A stretch of 47,501 nucleotides of DNA from an uncultured Erysipelotrichaceae bacterium (GTDB lineage: Bacteria; Bacillota_I; Bacilli_A; RF39; UBA660): assembly GCA_902797995.1 (NCBI GenBank), contig CADBUX010000005.1:1-47501 (forward strand), in the 5' to 3' direction. The notes below the pieces were generated by a model. It did not search any database and was not told where the DNA came from. It saw nothing but the letters and a program-made list of their open reading frames with translations. A program made the position numbers and the translations under genes. Position 1 is the stretch's first letter, and each line of letters begins with the position of its first letter. Shown one piece after another: positions 1 through 6,613 of the stretch.

Positions 1-174
1 GCCAGAATTGCCAATATTGCTCACAACGCAGTCCGAAGAGTCATCGCCAGCATACACATTACCAGACCGATACGCATTAGCAAAAGATATTGAAGCCGTA
101 AGGCGAATATGCGCCGAATGCAATGTAGGCGCCGAAAATTCATTTTGGTATATGCTCTATGTATACTTACCCTT
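1..174 (+). other. Unidentified GC-richer stretch upstream of a terminator (possible 3' end of a structured RNA)
   Basis: This stretch is clearly richer in G and C than anything around it and runs straight into a plus-strand intrinsic terminator. It contains small hairpins such as GCC-GTAA-GGC (a GNRA-type loop) and GGCG-AATATG-CGCC. A plus-strand frame is open across it, but its stop lies inside the terminator stem, so it is a poor CDS. A minus-strand frame is open from about 162 to the left edge but has no ATG. In an AT-rich genome a GC-rich segment ending at a terminator is typical of a structured RNA. I do not recognise tmRNA, 6S, SRP or RNase P RNA. A transferred fragment or an assembly-edge artefact is also possible. 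Confidence 0.3.
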
Positions 175-206
175 GAAGTTTATCTATTTTAGATAAACTT
201 CTTTTT
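175..206 (+). terminator. Intrinsic terminator
   Basis: A perfect 12-bp stem, GAAGTTTATCTA paired with TAGATAAACTTC, has a 3-nt loop and is followed by TTTTT. The T tract lies to the right, so it terminates plus-strand transcription of whatever precedes it. Confidence 0.85.
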
Positions 207-210
207 ATAT

Positions 211-232
211 AAAAAAAGAAGCTAATGCTTCT
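211..232 (-). terminator. Intrinsic terminator of the ferredoxin gene
   Basis: On the minus strand AGAAGC-ATTA-GCTTCT is followed by a run of seven T. The stem overlaps the ferredoxin stop codon, so it terminates that gene. Confidence 0.75.
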
Positions 233-422
233 ATTCTTCAACACTTATTGCACCAGTAGGACAGTTTTCTTTTGCATCCTTTACTAGTTCTTTATTTTCT
301 TCTTTTACTTCATCATTTACAGCATATGCAAATCCATCATCATTAAAATCAAATTCATCAGGTACAAGTGCAGCACATGCTCCGCATCCAATACATAAAC
401 TTTCTGATACTTTAGCTTTCAT
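231..422 (-). CDS. fer: Ferredoxin, single 4Fe-4S cluster
   Basis: This 63-residue protein is a small cytoplasmic electron carrier. It shows CIGCGAC (Cys10, Cys13, Cys16) near the N-terminus and a lone Cys54 in CPTGAI near the C-terminus, the ligand set of monocluster Bacillus-type ferredoxins. The second CxxCxxC motif of 2[4Fe-4S] ferredoxins is absent. The middle of the protein is acidic, as usual for the family. A strong AAGGAGGT lies just upstream of the ATG, and a TATAAT box sits at 442-447 on the minus strand. It is monocistronic with its own terminator. The redox partner cannot be read from the context. Confidence 0.93.
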   Translation of the reverse strand: MKAKVSESLCIGCGACAALVPDEFDFNDDGFAYAVNDEVKEENKELVKDAKENCPTGAISVEE

Positions 423-528
423 AAATTACCTCCTTGTTTACATTATACAATATAAACTATTAAAATAAAATGTTTTCTTTTTATAATTTATATGTTATAA
501 TTCTTATAGTAATGATAGGTGATTATAT

Positions 529-1443
529 ATGATGAAAGCTAGAATGGAAAAATATGATGTAGATACTGGTTTGAAACAAAGAACTAAAAAAAATGAAAAC
601 TTATACTCTGAAGTACAAAACATGAATATTGACTATGTAGATATTGATGTAGATAATGCTGTTGAATTATCTCCATCTTCTGGAAGGAAATCTAGAGAAG
701 ATTATCAAAAACAAAGAGAACTTAATAAAATATTACCTAACAACAGAGAACAAGTAAATATAAGTGATACAGTAGTTGAACCAAAAGAAGATAGAGTATA
801 TGACATTAATGAAATATTAAAAATGGCAAGAGAAAATAAACTTTTCGAAGAGAATGATAAAAAAAGACTAATTAATACTGAATATAATATTCTTACTAAA
901 CTTGATGTAGGAACACTTGAAAACGATGAAATGAAAAAAGAAGATTTACGTTCATTAATAGATGATATCTACGAAAAAGAAAAGCCAGTTGAAAAAGAAA
1001 AACCAAATAACTATACGCATAGTGAAGAAGATAAATTGCTTAGTGACTTACTTGAGGATACAAATACTATAAAAAGTGATATAGAACTTGACGAAGATAT
1101 AAGTAAAAAAATAATTGATAAAGAAGAAGATGATACTTTAATAAATACTAAAGATAAAGATAGTGAAACAATAGCTACTCAAATAACGCCAAAAGAAGAA
1201 CCTAAATTAGAAAATAGTATGTACGATTTTGGATTAGATAAAAAGTCTAGAAAAAAAGAAAAAAAAGCTAAGAATCTTCTCGAAGGAGTAGATCTTGAAA
1301 AAGAAAGAGAAGCTGCTAAAGAAGAAGATGATTATGAAGATGAAAAAGAAGGAAAGGGTTTAGTTATTGCTATTGTTATAGTAGTAATACTAATACTCCT
1401 TACATGTGCGTTCTTTGTATATGAATACTTTTTTGGAATATAA
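529..1443 (+). CDS. Tail-anchored, highly charged membrane protein of unknown function
   Basis: The 304-residue product is not recognised. Residues 1-275 are very rich in Lys, Glu and Asp, with stretches that look helical or coiled-coil and no signal peptide. Residues about 278-300 are one strongly hydrophobic helix (starting GLVIAIVIVVILILL) followed by a few residues, the layout of a C-terminal tail anchor with a large cytoplasmic part. The start follows an AGGTG box at 517-521 and a TATAAT at 496-501; a second ATG follows immediately at 532. A terminator abuts the stop codon, so the gene is a single unit. The low-complexity sequence prevents a family call. Confidence 0.75.
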   Translation: MMKARMEKYDVDTGLKQRTKKNENLYSEVQNMNIDYVDIDVDNAVELSPSSGRKSREDYQKQRELNKILPNNREQVNISDTVVEPKEDRVYDINEILKMARENKLFEENDKKRLINTEYNILTKLDVGTLENDEMKKEDLRSLIDDIYEKEKPVEKEKPNNYTHSEEDKLLSDLLEDTNTIKSDIELDEDISKKIIDKEEDDTLINTKDKDSETIATQITPKEEPKLENSMYDFGLDKKSRKKEKKAKNLLEGVDLEKEREAAKEEDDYEDEKEGKGLVIAIVIVVILILLTCAFFVYEYFFGI

Positions 1444-1464
1444 CACTTTAAAAGTGTTTTTTCT
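1442..1464 (+). terminator. Intrinsic terminator
   Basis: AACACTTT pairs with AAAGTGTT directly at the stop codon of the upstream gene and is followed by a T-rich tract. Confidence 0.8.
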
Positions 1465-1487
1465 TTTGGATTATAATATATTTTAAT

Positions 1488-2174
1488 ATGAGAATGTATT
1501 TAAAAAGTAATAAGAGACGTTTTTTCAAAAAAAACATTATTTTAATCTTTTTTTTGATGATATCTATCTTTTATAGTTTTCATATCTTAGGTAAAAATCT
1601 TAATCATTATTATTTAGAATATTCTGAAAATGAAGCAAGTAGAATTATTACTAATTCAATATCAGAGGCAGTTAATGAAAGAGTACTTAAACAAATAAAA
1701 AATGAAAGTTTATATACAGTAGTTCGTAACAAAAATGATGAAATAGAAATGATAGATTACAATTCATATTTAATAAACATATTTTTAAGAGATGTAACTA
1801 ATAATGTAACAAAATACTTAGCAGAAGAAGAGGAAAAGTCCAATAATGCATCATTTTATATACCTATGGGATCTATATTTCAAAATCCACTTCTTAATAA
1901 CAGAGGGCCTAAAATACCCGTTAGAATGGAACTCGTTGGTTCTGTTTTAACGGGAGTTAATTCAAAAGTAACTAATTATGGAATAAATAATAGTTTAATA
2001 GAAATCTTTGTTCATATCGAAGTAAATGAAAGAGTAATATTACCTGTGACTGCAAAAAATATTACTATAGTAAATGATATTCCAATATCTTATAGAATAA
2101 TAAAAGGGAAAATACCATCATACTATAGTGGGACAAATTCATCATCTTCGATGTATATGATGCCTATAGAATAA
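1488..2174 (+). CDS. yunB: Sporulation protein YunB family
   Basis: The 228-residue protein has one N-terminal membrane helix (about residues 15-35) and an extracytoplasmic domain. The family signature is clear in the second half: IPMGSIF, a GPKIPVRMELVGSV stretch and the downstream PVTAKNITIVNDIPISY region, as in Bacillus YunB, which is needed for normal spore formation. It is followed by yutD, and yunB and yutD are also neighbours in Bacillus. A TATAAT box at 1472-1477 lies only 10 nt before the ATG and no Shine-Dalgarno is visible, so the message may be nearly leaderless. ATG 1494 is an alternative start. Retention of a sporulation-type gene does not prove that the organism sporulates. Confidence 0.85.
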   Translation: MRMYLKSNKRRFFKKNIILIFFLMISIFYSFHILGKNLNHYYLEYSENEASRIITNSISEAVNERVLKQIKNESLYTVVRNKNDEIEMIDYNSYLINIFLRDVTNNVTKYLAEEEEKSNNASFYIPMGSIFQNPLLNNRGPKIPVRMELVGSVLTGVNSKVTNYGINNSLIEIFVHIEVNERVILPVTAKNITIVNDIPISYRIIKGKIPSYYSGTNSSSSMYMMPIE

Positions 2175-2210
2175 ATTAATATTTTATGATATAATTTTGT
2201 TGGTGATATT

Positions 2211-2492
2211 ATGCAAAAAGAATATGAATTTAATAATAAGAAATATATATTAGATAAAGATGAATACAAGGTTTTTGATTATGAAATAGTAAAAGAATTA
2301 TTTACTGATTTCTTTAATGATTATGATTATGTTCTTGGAGACATAGCCTATAATAAATTGCGCCTTAAAGGTTTCTGTGAGCCAAAAAACAGAAGGTTTA
2401 ATAAGACTAATAATATTAAGGAATTAGATAGTTATATAGCTAATTATTGTGCTTATAATTGTAAATGGTTTCTTCTAAAGAAAATAAAATAG
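2211..2492 (+). CDS. yutD: YutD-like protein (DUF1027 family)
   Basis: This 93-residue cytoplasmic protein matches the YutD family in length and pattern. Recognisable parts are DYDYVLGDIAYNKLRLKGF in the middle and a Cys-containing C-terminal part (YCAYNCKWFLLKK), which parallels the YCNFGC region of Bacillus YutD. The function of YutD is not established. The gene has its own TATAAT-like box (about 2188-2194) and a GGTGATATT ribosome-binding region, and follows yunB as in Bacillus. An A-T-only hairpin at 2513-2532 may terminate it. Confidence 0.85.
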   Translation: MQKEYEFNNKKYILDKDEYKVFDYEIVKELFTDFFNDYDYVLGDIAYNKLRLKGFCEPKNRRFNKTNNIKELDSYIANYCAYNCKWFLLKKIK

Positions 2493-2512
2493 AAATATTT
2501 TGTTGTAATTAT

Positions 2513-2532
2513 GAAAAAAATTTGTTTTTTTC
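2513..2532 (+). terminator. Weak A-T hairpin, possible terminator of yutD
   Basis: GAAAAAAA, the loop TTTG and TTTTTTTC form a stem made almost only of A-U pairs. It could work as a weak terminator but may be chance in AT-rich DNA. Confidence 0.3.
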
Positions 2533-2542
2533 TTTAAAATGC

Positions 2543-2571
2543 TTGATTTTACTAGTAATAAATGGTATTCT
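2543..2571 (+). promoter_or_regulatory. Sigma-A-type promoter of the HU gene
   Basis: TTGATT (2543-2548) and TATTCT (2566-2571) are separated by exactly 17 bp. Transcription would start near 2578, at the beginning of a hairpin. Confidence 0.7.
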
Positions 2572-2578
2572 GTATATG

Positions 2579-2595
2579 TAAGCATACGATGCTTA
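2579..2595 (+). promoter_or_regulatory. Perfect inverted repeat at the 5' end of the HU mRNA
   Basis: TAAGCAT-ACG-ATGCTTA forms a 7-bp stem with a 3-nt loop. It lies at the predicted transcription start and upstream of the Shine-Dalgarno (AGGAGG at 2605-2610). It could stabilise the abundant HU message or be an operator for autoregulation. Confidence 0.5.
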
Positions 2596-2616
2596 TTATT
2601 ATATAGGAGGTAAAAA

Positions 2617-2889
2617 ATGAAAAAAGTAGAATTAATTGAATCAGTAGCTGCTAAAGCTGGACTTACTAAAGCAGATGCTGGTAGAGCAGTAGATGCAATG
2701 GTAGCATCTATTACAGAAGCTTTAGTGAAAGGAGATAGAGTACCTCTAGTAGGATTTGGTACATTCGCAACTTCTAAAAGAGCTGCTAGAGTTGGACGTA
2801 ATCCACAAACTGGTGCCGAAGTTAAAATTCCAGCAAGAACTGCTGTTACATTTAAAGCTGGATCTGCTTTAAAAGACGCTGTAAACTAA
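2617..2889 (+). CDS. hup: HU family DNA-binding protein
   Basis: The 90-residue protein is a full-length HU: helical N-terminus ([15 protein letters not shown]), the dimer-core GFGTF motif and the DNA-binding arm with [14 protein letters not shown], ending in [17 protein letters not shown] dimers bend and compact DNA. It has its own promoter, a strong AGGAGG and a terminator. Its codons use C and G more than its neighbours' do, as expected for a highly expressed gene. The 5' hairpin is described separately. Confidence 0.97.
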   Translation: MKKVELIESVAAKAGLTKADAGRAVDAMVASITEALVKGDRVPLVGFGTFATSKRAARVGRNPQTGAEVKIPARTAVTFKAGSALKDAVN

Positions 2890-2893
2890 TAAG

Positions 2894-2912
2894 AAGCCTA
2901 ACGGCTTTTTTC
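2894..2912 (+). terminator. Intrinsic terminator of the HU gene
   Basis: AAGCC-TAAC-GGCTT is followed directly by a T-rich tract just after the HU stop codon. Confidence 0.85.
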
Positions 2913-2923
2913 TTTTGTCATCT

Positions 2924-2951
2924 TGTTTTTTATATCTTGATTTTGTATAAT
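2924..2951 (+). promoter_or_regulatory. Promoter of the cca-dnaD-nth operon
   Basis: TTGTTT (2924-2929) and TATAAT (2946-2951) are separated by 16 bp. Transcription would start near 2958, inside the sequence of the upstream ATG at 2956, which favours ATG 2968 as the cca start. Confidence 0.55.
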
Positions 2952-2967
2952 ATTTATGGAGGAAAGT

Positions 2968-4053
2968 ATGGAAAAAATTATATACGATGTACTTAATAAA
3001 TTAGAAGAAAACTCCTATGAATCTTATATAGTCGGAGGATATGTAAGAGACAATCTTTTAGGAATACAAAGCTTAGACATTGATATTTGTACTAATGCTA
3101 AACCAAAAGAAGTGTTAGAATTATTTAATTGTGATAGTGTAAAACTATATGATTATGGAAATGTATCCTTTGAAGATGGTGACTATACCTTTGAAATAAC
3201 AACTTTTAGAAAAGATATAAAATATAAAGGTAATCGTAAACCAGAAAAAATAGTTTATATAGATTCCTTTGAAGAAGATTTAAAAAGACGGGATTTTACT
3301 ATAAATGCTATTTGTATGGATAAAGATGGTAATATTATTGATTTACACGATGGTAGAAAAGACTTAAAAAGAAAAATAATTCGTACTATTGGAAACCCAG
3401 ATGAAAAGCTAAAAGAAGATGCACTTCGTATTTTAAGAGCTATTAGATTTGCAACTTTATTTAAATTTAAACTTGATCCAGAACTAAAAAATGCCATTAT
3501 AGATAACAAAGATTTACTAAAGATTTTATCATATGAAAGAAAAAAAGAAGAATTAAATAAGATATTTTGCTCCAAAAATAAAAAATATGGTGTTAAACTT
3601 TTATCTACTTTAGGACTTCTTGAACCACTTGAATTAAAAGATATTAATAATGTATTTTATACCAATGATTTAATTGGTATTTGGGCAATGATTACTGATA
3701 GTGATTATGCTTTTACTAAACGTGAAAAAGAACTAATAAATAAAATAAAAGATTTGCAAAAAGAAGATATCAATAATCCTTTAATACAGTATAAATATGG
3801 TGGATATGTCTTATCAGTAGTAAGTGATTTAAAGAGATTGAATACTAAGAAAATAATCAGTAAGTATGAGAAACTGCCAATTAAAGATAAAAATGAAATT
3901 AATATAAGTGCTGAAGAAATATGTGAAGTTTTAAACAAAAAACCAGATAGTTTTTTAAAAGATATTTTAGAAGATATAGAAGTGCAAATACTAACTGGAA
4001 AAGTTAAAAATGAGAAAGAGGTAATAAAAAAATATATAAAAGATAACTATTAG
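2968..4053 (+). CDS. cca: CCA tRNA nucleotidyltransferase
   Basis: The enzyme adds or repairs the 3' CCA of tRNAs. It is a class II nucleotidyltransferase: VGGYVRDNLLG near residue 25, the metal-binding DIDIC carboxylates, TFRKD, RRDFTINA and the conserved EDALRILRAIRF block are all visible. At 361 residues it is slightly shorter than typical bacterial enzymes. An ATG at 2956 is in frame, but GGAGG (2958-2962) lies between it and ATG 2968 and the promoter would begin transcription near 2958, so 2968 is chosen. It heads an operon with dnaD (9-nt gap, with the ribosome site at the cca stop) and nth. Confidence 0.94.
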   Translation: MEKIIYDVLNKLEENSYESYIVGGYVRDNLLGIQSLDIDICTNAKPKEVLELFNCDSVKLYDYGNVSFEDGDYTFEITTFRKDIKYKGNRKPEKIVYIDSFEEDLKRRDFTINAICMDKDGNIIDLHDGRKDLKRKIIRTIGNPDEKLKEDALRILRAIRFATLFKFKLDPELKNAIIDNKDLLKILSYERKKEELNKIFCSKNKKYGVKLLSTLGLLEPLELKDINNVFYTNDLIGIWAMITDSDYAFTKREKELINKIKDLQKEDINNPLIQYKYGGYVLSVVSDLKRLNTKKIISKYEKLPIKDKNEINISAEEICEVLNKKPDSFLKDILEDIEVQILTGKVKNEKEVIKKYIKDNY

Positions 4054-4062
4054 GGAGGTTTT

Positions 4063-4701
4063 ATGAAAAACAAGAAGTTATTTGAGCTAATAAAAGCAAA
4101 TGATTTAATTATTCCTGCCATACTGCTTAGGAATTACAAAGATTTAAAAATAAGTGAAAGAGAGCTATTATTTTTATCATTTTTAATGTCTAAAGAAGGG
4201 CTAATAAGTTTTGATCCTGCGTATTTTAGCAAACACTTAAGTTTTGAAATAAATGAAATAATTGAAATGATTTCAAGTTTGACTAGTAAAAAATATATTG
4301 AAATGGTAGTAAAAAATAAAAATGGCAAGATGAAAGAATATTTAGATATAGAGCCACTTTATGAAAAACTTGAATTAATGATAATTGATGAAGAAGAACA
4401 AGATAGCACAAACTCAGAAATCTATAGCGTAATTGAAAATGAACTTGGTAGAACTTTATCGCCAATTGAATATGAAACAATAAGTGGTTGGCTTAATGCT
4501 GGTATAACAGAAGAACTTATAAAAGAAGCATTAAAAGAGGCTGTATTAAACGGAGTAAATAATCTTAAATACATTGATAAAATTTTGTATGAATGGACAA
4601 AAAAAGGCTATAAAAAAGCCTCTGACGTTAGAAAGAAAAAAAGAAAAGAAACTGAAGAAGTAGAACTTTTTGAATATGATTGGTTAGATGAAAATGATTG
4701 A
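4063..4701 (+). CDS. dnaD: DnaD-family replication initiation protein
   Basis: This 212-residue cytoplasmic protein resembles DnaD, which helps load the replicative helicase during initiation and restart. The N-terminal winged-helix part is at residues 1-110. The C-terminal DnaD/DnaB-type domain is marked by ENELGRTLSPIEYETISGW and the YIDKILYEWTKKG motif, followed by a basic tail. The ribosome site (GGGAGG) overlaps the cca stop codon. The end overlaps nth by 14 nt, indicating translational coupling; dnaD-nth is a conserved Bacillota gene pair. Confidence 0.92.
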   Translation: MKNKKLFELIKANDLIIPAILLRNYKDLKISERELLFLSFLMSKEGLISFDPAYFSKHLSFEINEIIEMISSLTSKKYIEMVVKNKNGKMKEYLDIEPLYEKLELMIIDEEEQDSTNSEIYSVIENELGRTLSPIEYETISGWLNAGITEELIKEALKEAVLNGVNNLKYIDKILYEWTKKGYKKASDVRKKKRKETEEVELFEYDWLDEND

Positions 4702-5299
4702 TGAAATACTAGACTTTTTAGAAAATTTAATACCAGAACCTAAATGCGAACTTAATTATACAAAAGATTATGAACTTTTAATTGCAGTAATGCTAAGTGC
4801 CCAAACAACAGATAAAAGAGTGAACTTAGTAACTAAAGAATTATTCAGTAAATATAATAATCTAGAAAAACTTGCAAATGCAGAAGAAAAAGATGTAGAG
4901 AAAATTGTTAGAACACTTGGAAGTTATACTAAAAAAAGTAAAGCAGTAATAGGTATAGCTAGGCAAATAGAAAAGTTGGGGAAAGTTCCGAATAACAGAC
5001 GCCTTCTAGAAACACTTCCCATGGTAGGAAGAAAAACTGTAAGTGTCGTACTAAGTGAACTTTTTAAAGAACCGAATATTGCCGTGGATACGCATGTAGA
5101 AAGGGTATCCAAAAGATTAGGAATAGCTAGAAAAAATACAGATGTTCTTGGAGTAGAAAGAGCTTTAAAAAGAAAAATACCAAAAGAAAAGTGGTGTGAT
5201 ACTCACTTAAGATTAGTCCATTTTGGAAGATATTACTGCACTGCTAAAAAACCTATGTGTGATAATTGTAAGTTAAAAGAGATTTGTAAGTATAATTAA
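4688..5299 (+). CDS. nth: Endonuclease III (DNA glycosylase/AP lyase)
   Basis: The 203-residue enzyme removes oxidised pyrimidines in base excision repair. The helix-hairpin-helix LPMVGRKTVSVVL carries the catalytic Lys, and AVDTHVERVSKRLG the catalytic Asp. The C-terminal iron-sulfur loop is complete, with four cysteines spaced C-X6-C-X2-C-X5-C at the end of the protein. Length is normal. ATG 4688 and ATG 4694 are both possible starts inside the end of dnaD. A strong terminator follows, shared with the convergent minus-strand gene. Confidence 0.95.
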   Translation: MKMIDEILDFLENLIPEPKCELNYTKDYELLIAVMLSAQTTDKRVNLVTKELFSKYNNLEKLANAEEKDVEKIVRTLGSYTKKSKAVIGIARQIEKLGKVPNNRRLLETLPMVGRKTVSVVLSELFKEPNIAVDTHVERVSKRLGIARKNTDVLGVERALKRKIPKEKWCDTHLRLVHFGRYYCTAKKPMCDNCKLKEICKYN

Positions 5300-5300
5300 G

Positions 5301-5339
5301 AGAAGATAAAGAATTAATTAAATTCTTTATCTTCTTTTA
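5301..5339. terminator. Bidirectional terminator between nth and the minus-strand exported-protein gene
   Basis: A 15-bp perfect stem (AGAAGATAAAGAATT with its complement) has a 5-nt loop and is followed by T-rich sequence to the right and A-rich sequence to the left. The stop codon of the minus-strand gene lies inside the right arm. Confidence 0.88.
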
Positions 5340-6589
5340 TTTGATTTTACCGCAAAAATAATTGTCATAATTCCAAATAGTAGAGTAGTAGAAGATAATA
5401 TATAAATAAGTACTTTAGTATTCTTAATTTTTTCTTGATAGTATTCATCTAAATCGTAATTATACTTTTGAATAGTATTTTCTTTTAAATCATATATATA
5501 AAAGCCTTCTTCGCCGGTTTTTACATTCATTCCATATATCACACAGTAATTAGAATTACTAGAAATTTTATAACAATCTATATCATTATTATTTATAGTC
5601 TCAGTATATAAAGAATAATTACTTAACTTTTTATTATTAGTTAAAGGAAGTATACTAAGTTTTTCTCCAGATATTTCGTTATAAGGAGAATATGTATCAG
5701 AATTACCATCATACATATAAAGAGCAGTTTTTCCGTTTTCATCCTTTAAAGCAACTAAAGTAATTTTTGAAACTTTATTATATAATGCTTGAACATCTTT
5801 ATTATCTATTTTAATTTTTTTTATTTCATATCCCTCTAATTTATTAAATGATTCAATGTTCTTTACAACAGTATACTCTTTACCATCAATTTTAAATTTA
5901 ATTGGATTTTTTTCAGTTAAAGTGACTTTTATAGTATAAGTTCTATCATTACCGCTTTCACTTGTTACAACAATCTCAATTCTGTTTTCACCTTGCTTAA
6001 TAGTTCTTTTTCCATCACCAGTTATACTAGCATTTTTACTAGAGGCAGTAGCTTTAATATTTATTTCATCTATATCATCTTCAATTTTTAAAATATAGCT
6101 TGTAGTGTTTTTCTTAAAAGCAGGTTCTAAACTATAACCATCAATAGATAGAGAAGCTAAATAATTATCATCACTTGTATTAGAACCATTATGATTAGAA
6201 GAGTTAATATAAACTGGATTTACAGTAACACTCATACTTTCCTCACTTCTATAAGTAGAAACAGCATAAGATTTTACTGAAATTTTAGTAGAGCTGGAAT
6301 CTTTTACTTTAAACTTAAATTCTTTTTTAAAACTTTTAGTTTCGCCATTATTGGCCCGGTCTGTATTATAAGAATTACCACTAGTAAGTTCTAATTTACT
6401 ATGATCATAATCTAAAGTATATTCGTAATAACCAATAGGACTATCACTATTAACATTAGCGGTTACAGTAATATTATTACCCAAACTAACAGATGTATTA
6501 GAAACGCTTAAATCAATTTTTGCATTTGCAGCATTAGCAGTAATAGGAAATAGCAATAAAAAACCTAACAACAATAATTTTTTCTTCAT
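5327..6589 (-). CDS. Exported membrane-anchored protein with cohesin-like and cadherin-like beta-sandwich domains
   Basis: Of 420 residues, the first 20 are a signal peptide ending ANA. Residues about 25-130 look like a cohesin-type beta-sandwich (alternating strands, ISVSLGNNITVTANV-like pattern, YYEYTLDYD). Residues about 145-225 match a cadherin-like beta-sandwich repeat (LASLSIDGYSLEPAF ... YTIKVT). A further unassigned domain follows, then a C-terminal membrane helix (VLIYILSSTTLLFGIMTII) and a KSNKRR tail. ATG 6604 is in frame, but the Shine-Dalgarno AAGGAGGA lies between it and ATG 6589, so 6589 is chosen. The gene follows the glucosaminidase gene by 24 nt and is probably co-transcribed. 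The ligand is unknown. Confidence 0.82.
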   Translation of the reverse strand: MKKKLLLLGFLLLFPITANAANAKIDLSVSNTSVSLGNNITVTANVNSDSPIGYYEYTLDYDHSKLELTSGNSYNTDRANNGETKSFKKEFKFKVKDSSSTKISVKSYAVSTYRSEESMSVTVNPVYINSSNHNGSNTSDDNYLASLSIDGYSLEPAFKKNTTSYILKIEDDIDEINIKATASSKNASITGDGKRTIKQGENRIEIVVTSESGNDRTYTIKVTLTEKNPIKFKIDGKEYTVVKNIESFNKLEGYEIKKIKIDNKDVQALYNKVSKITLVALKDENGKTALYMYDGNSDTYSPYNEISGEKLSILPLTNNKKLSNYSLYTETINNNDIDCYKISSNSNYCVIYGMNVKTGEEGFYIYDLKENTIQKYNYDLDEYYQEKIKNTKVLIYILSSTTLLFGIMTIIFAVKSNKRR

Positions 6590-6613
6590 AAAATCCTCCT
6601 TCAATATATTAAA

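Noticed and set aside
75-110. Sequence encoding YALA in the GC-rich stretch, suggesting a tmRNA tag
   Set aside because: No stop follows the ALA codons, and no tRNA-like 3' end with CCA is present before the terminator.
8-196. Open frame of 62 codons at the left edge
   Set aside because: Its stop codon lies within the stem of a strong terminator, and no ribosome site is seen.
4688-5299. Possible use of TGA as tryptophan (Mollicutes code)
   Set aside because: dnaD, both TagB/F-like genes, yqeG and the GT61 gene end at TGA, and tryptophan is encoded by TGG throughout.
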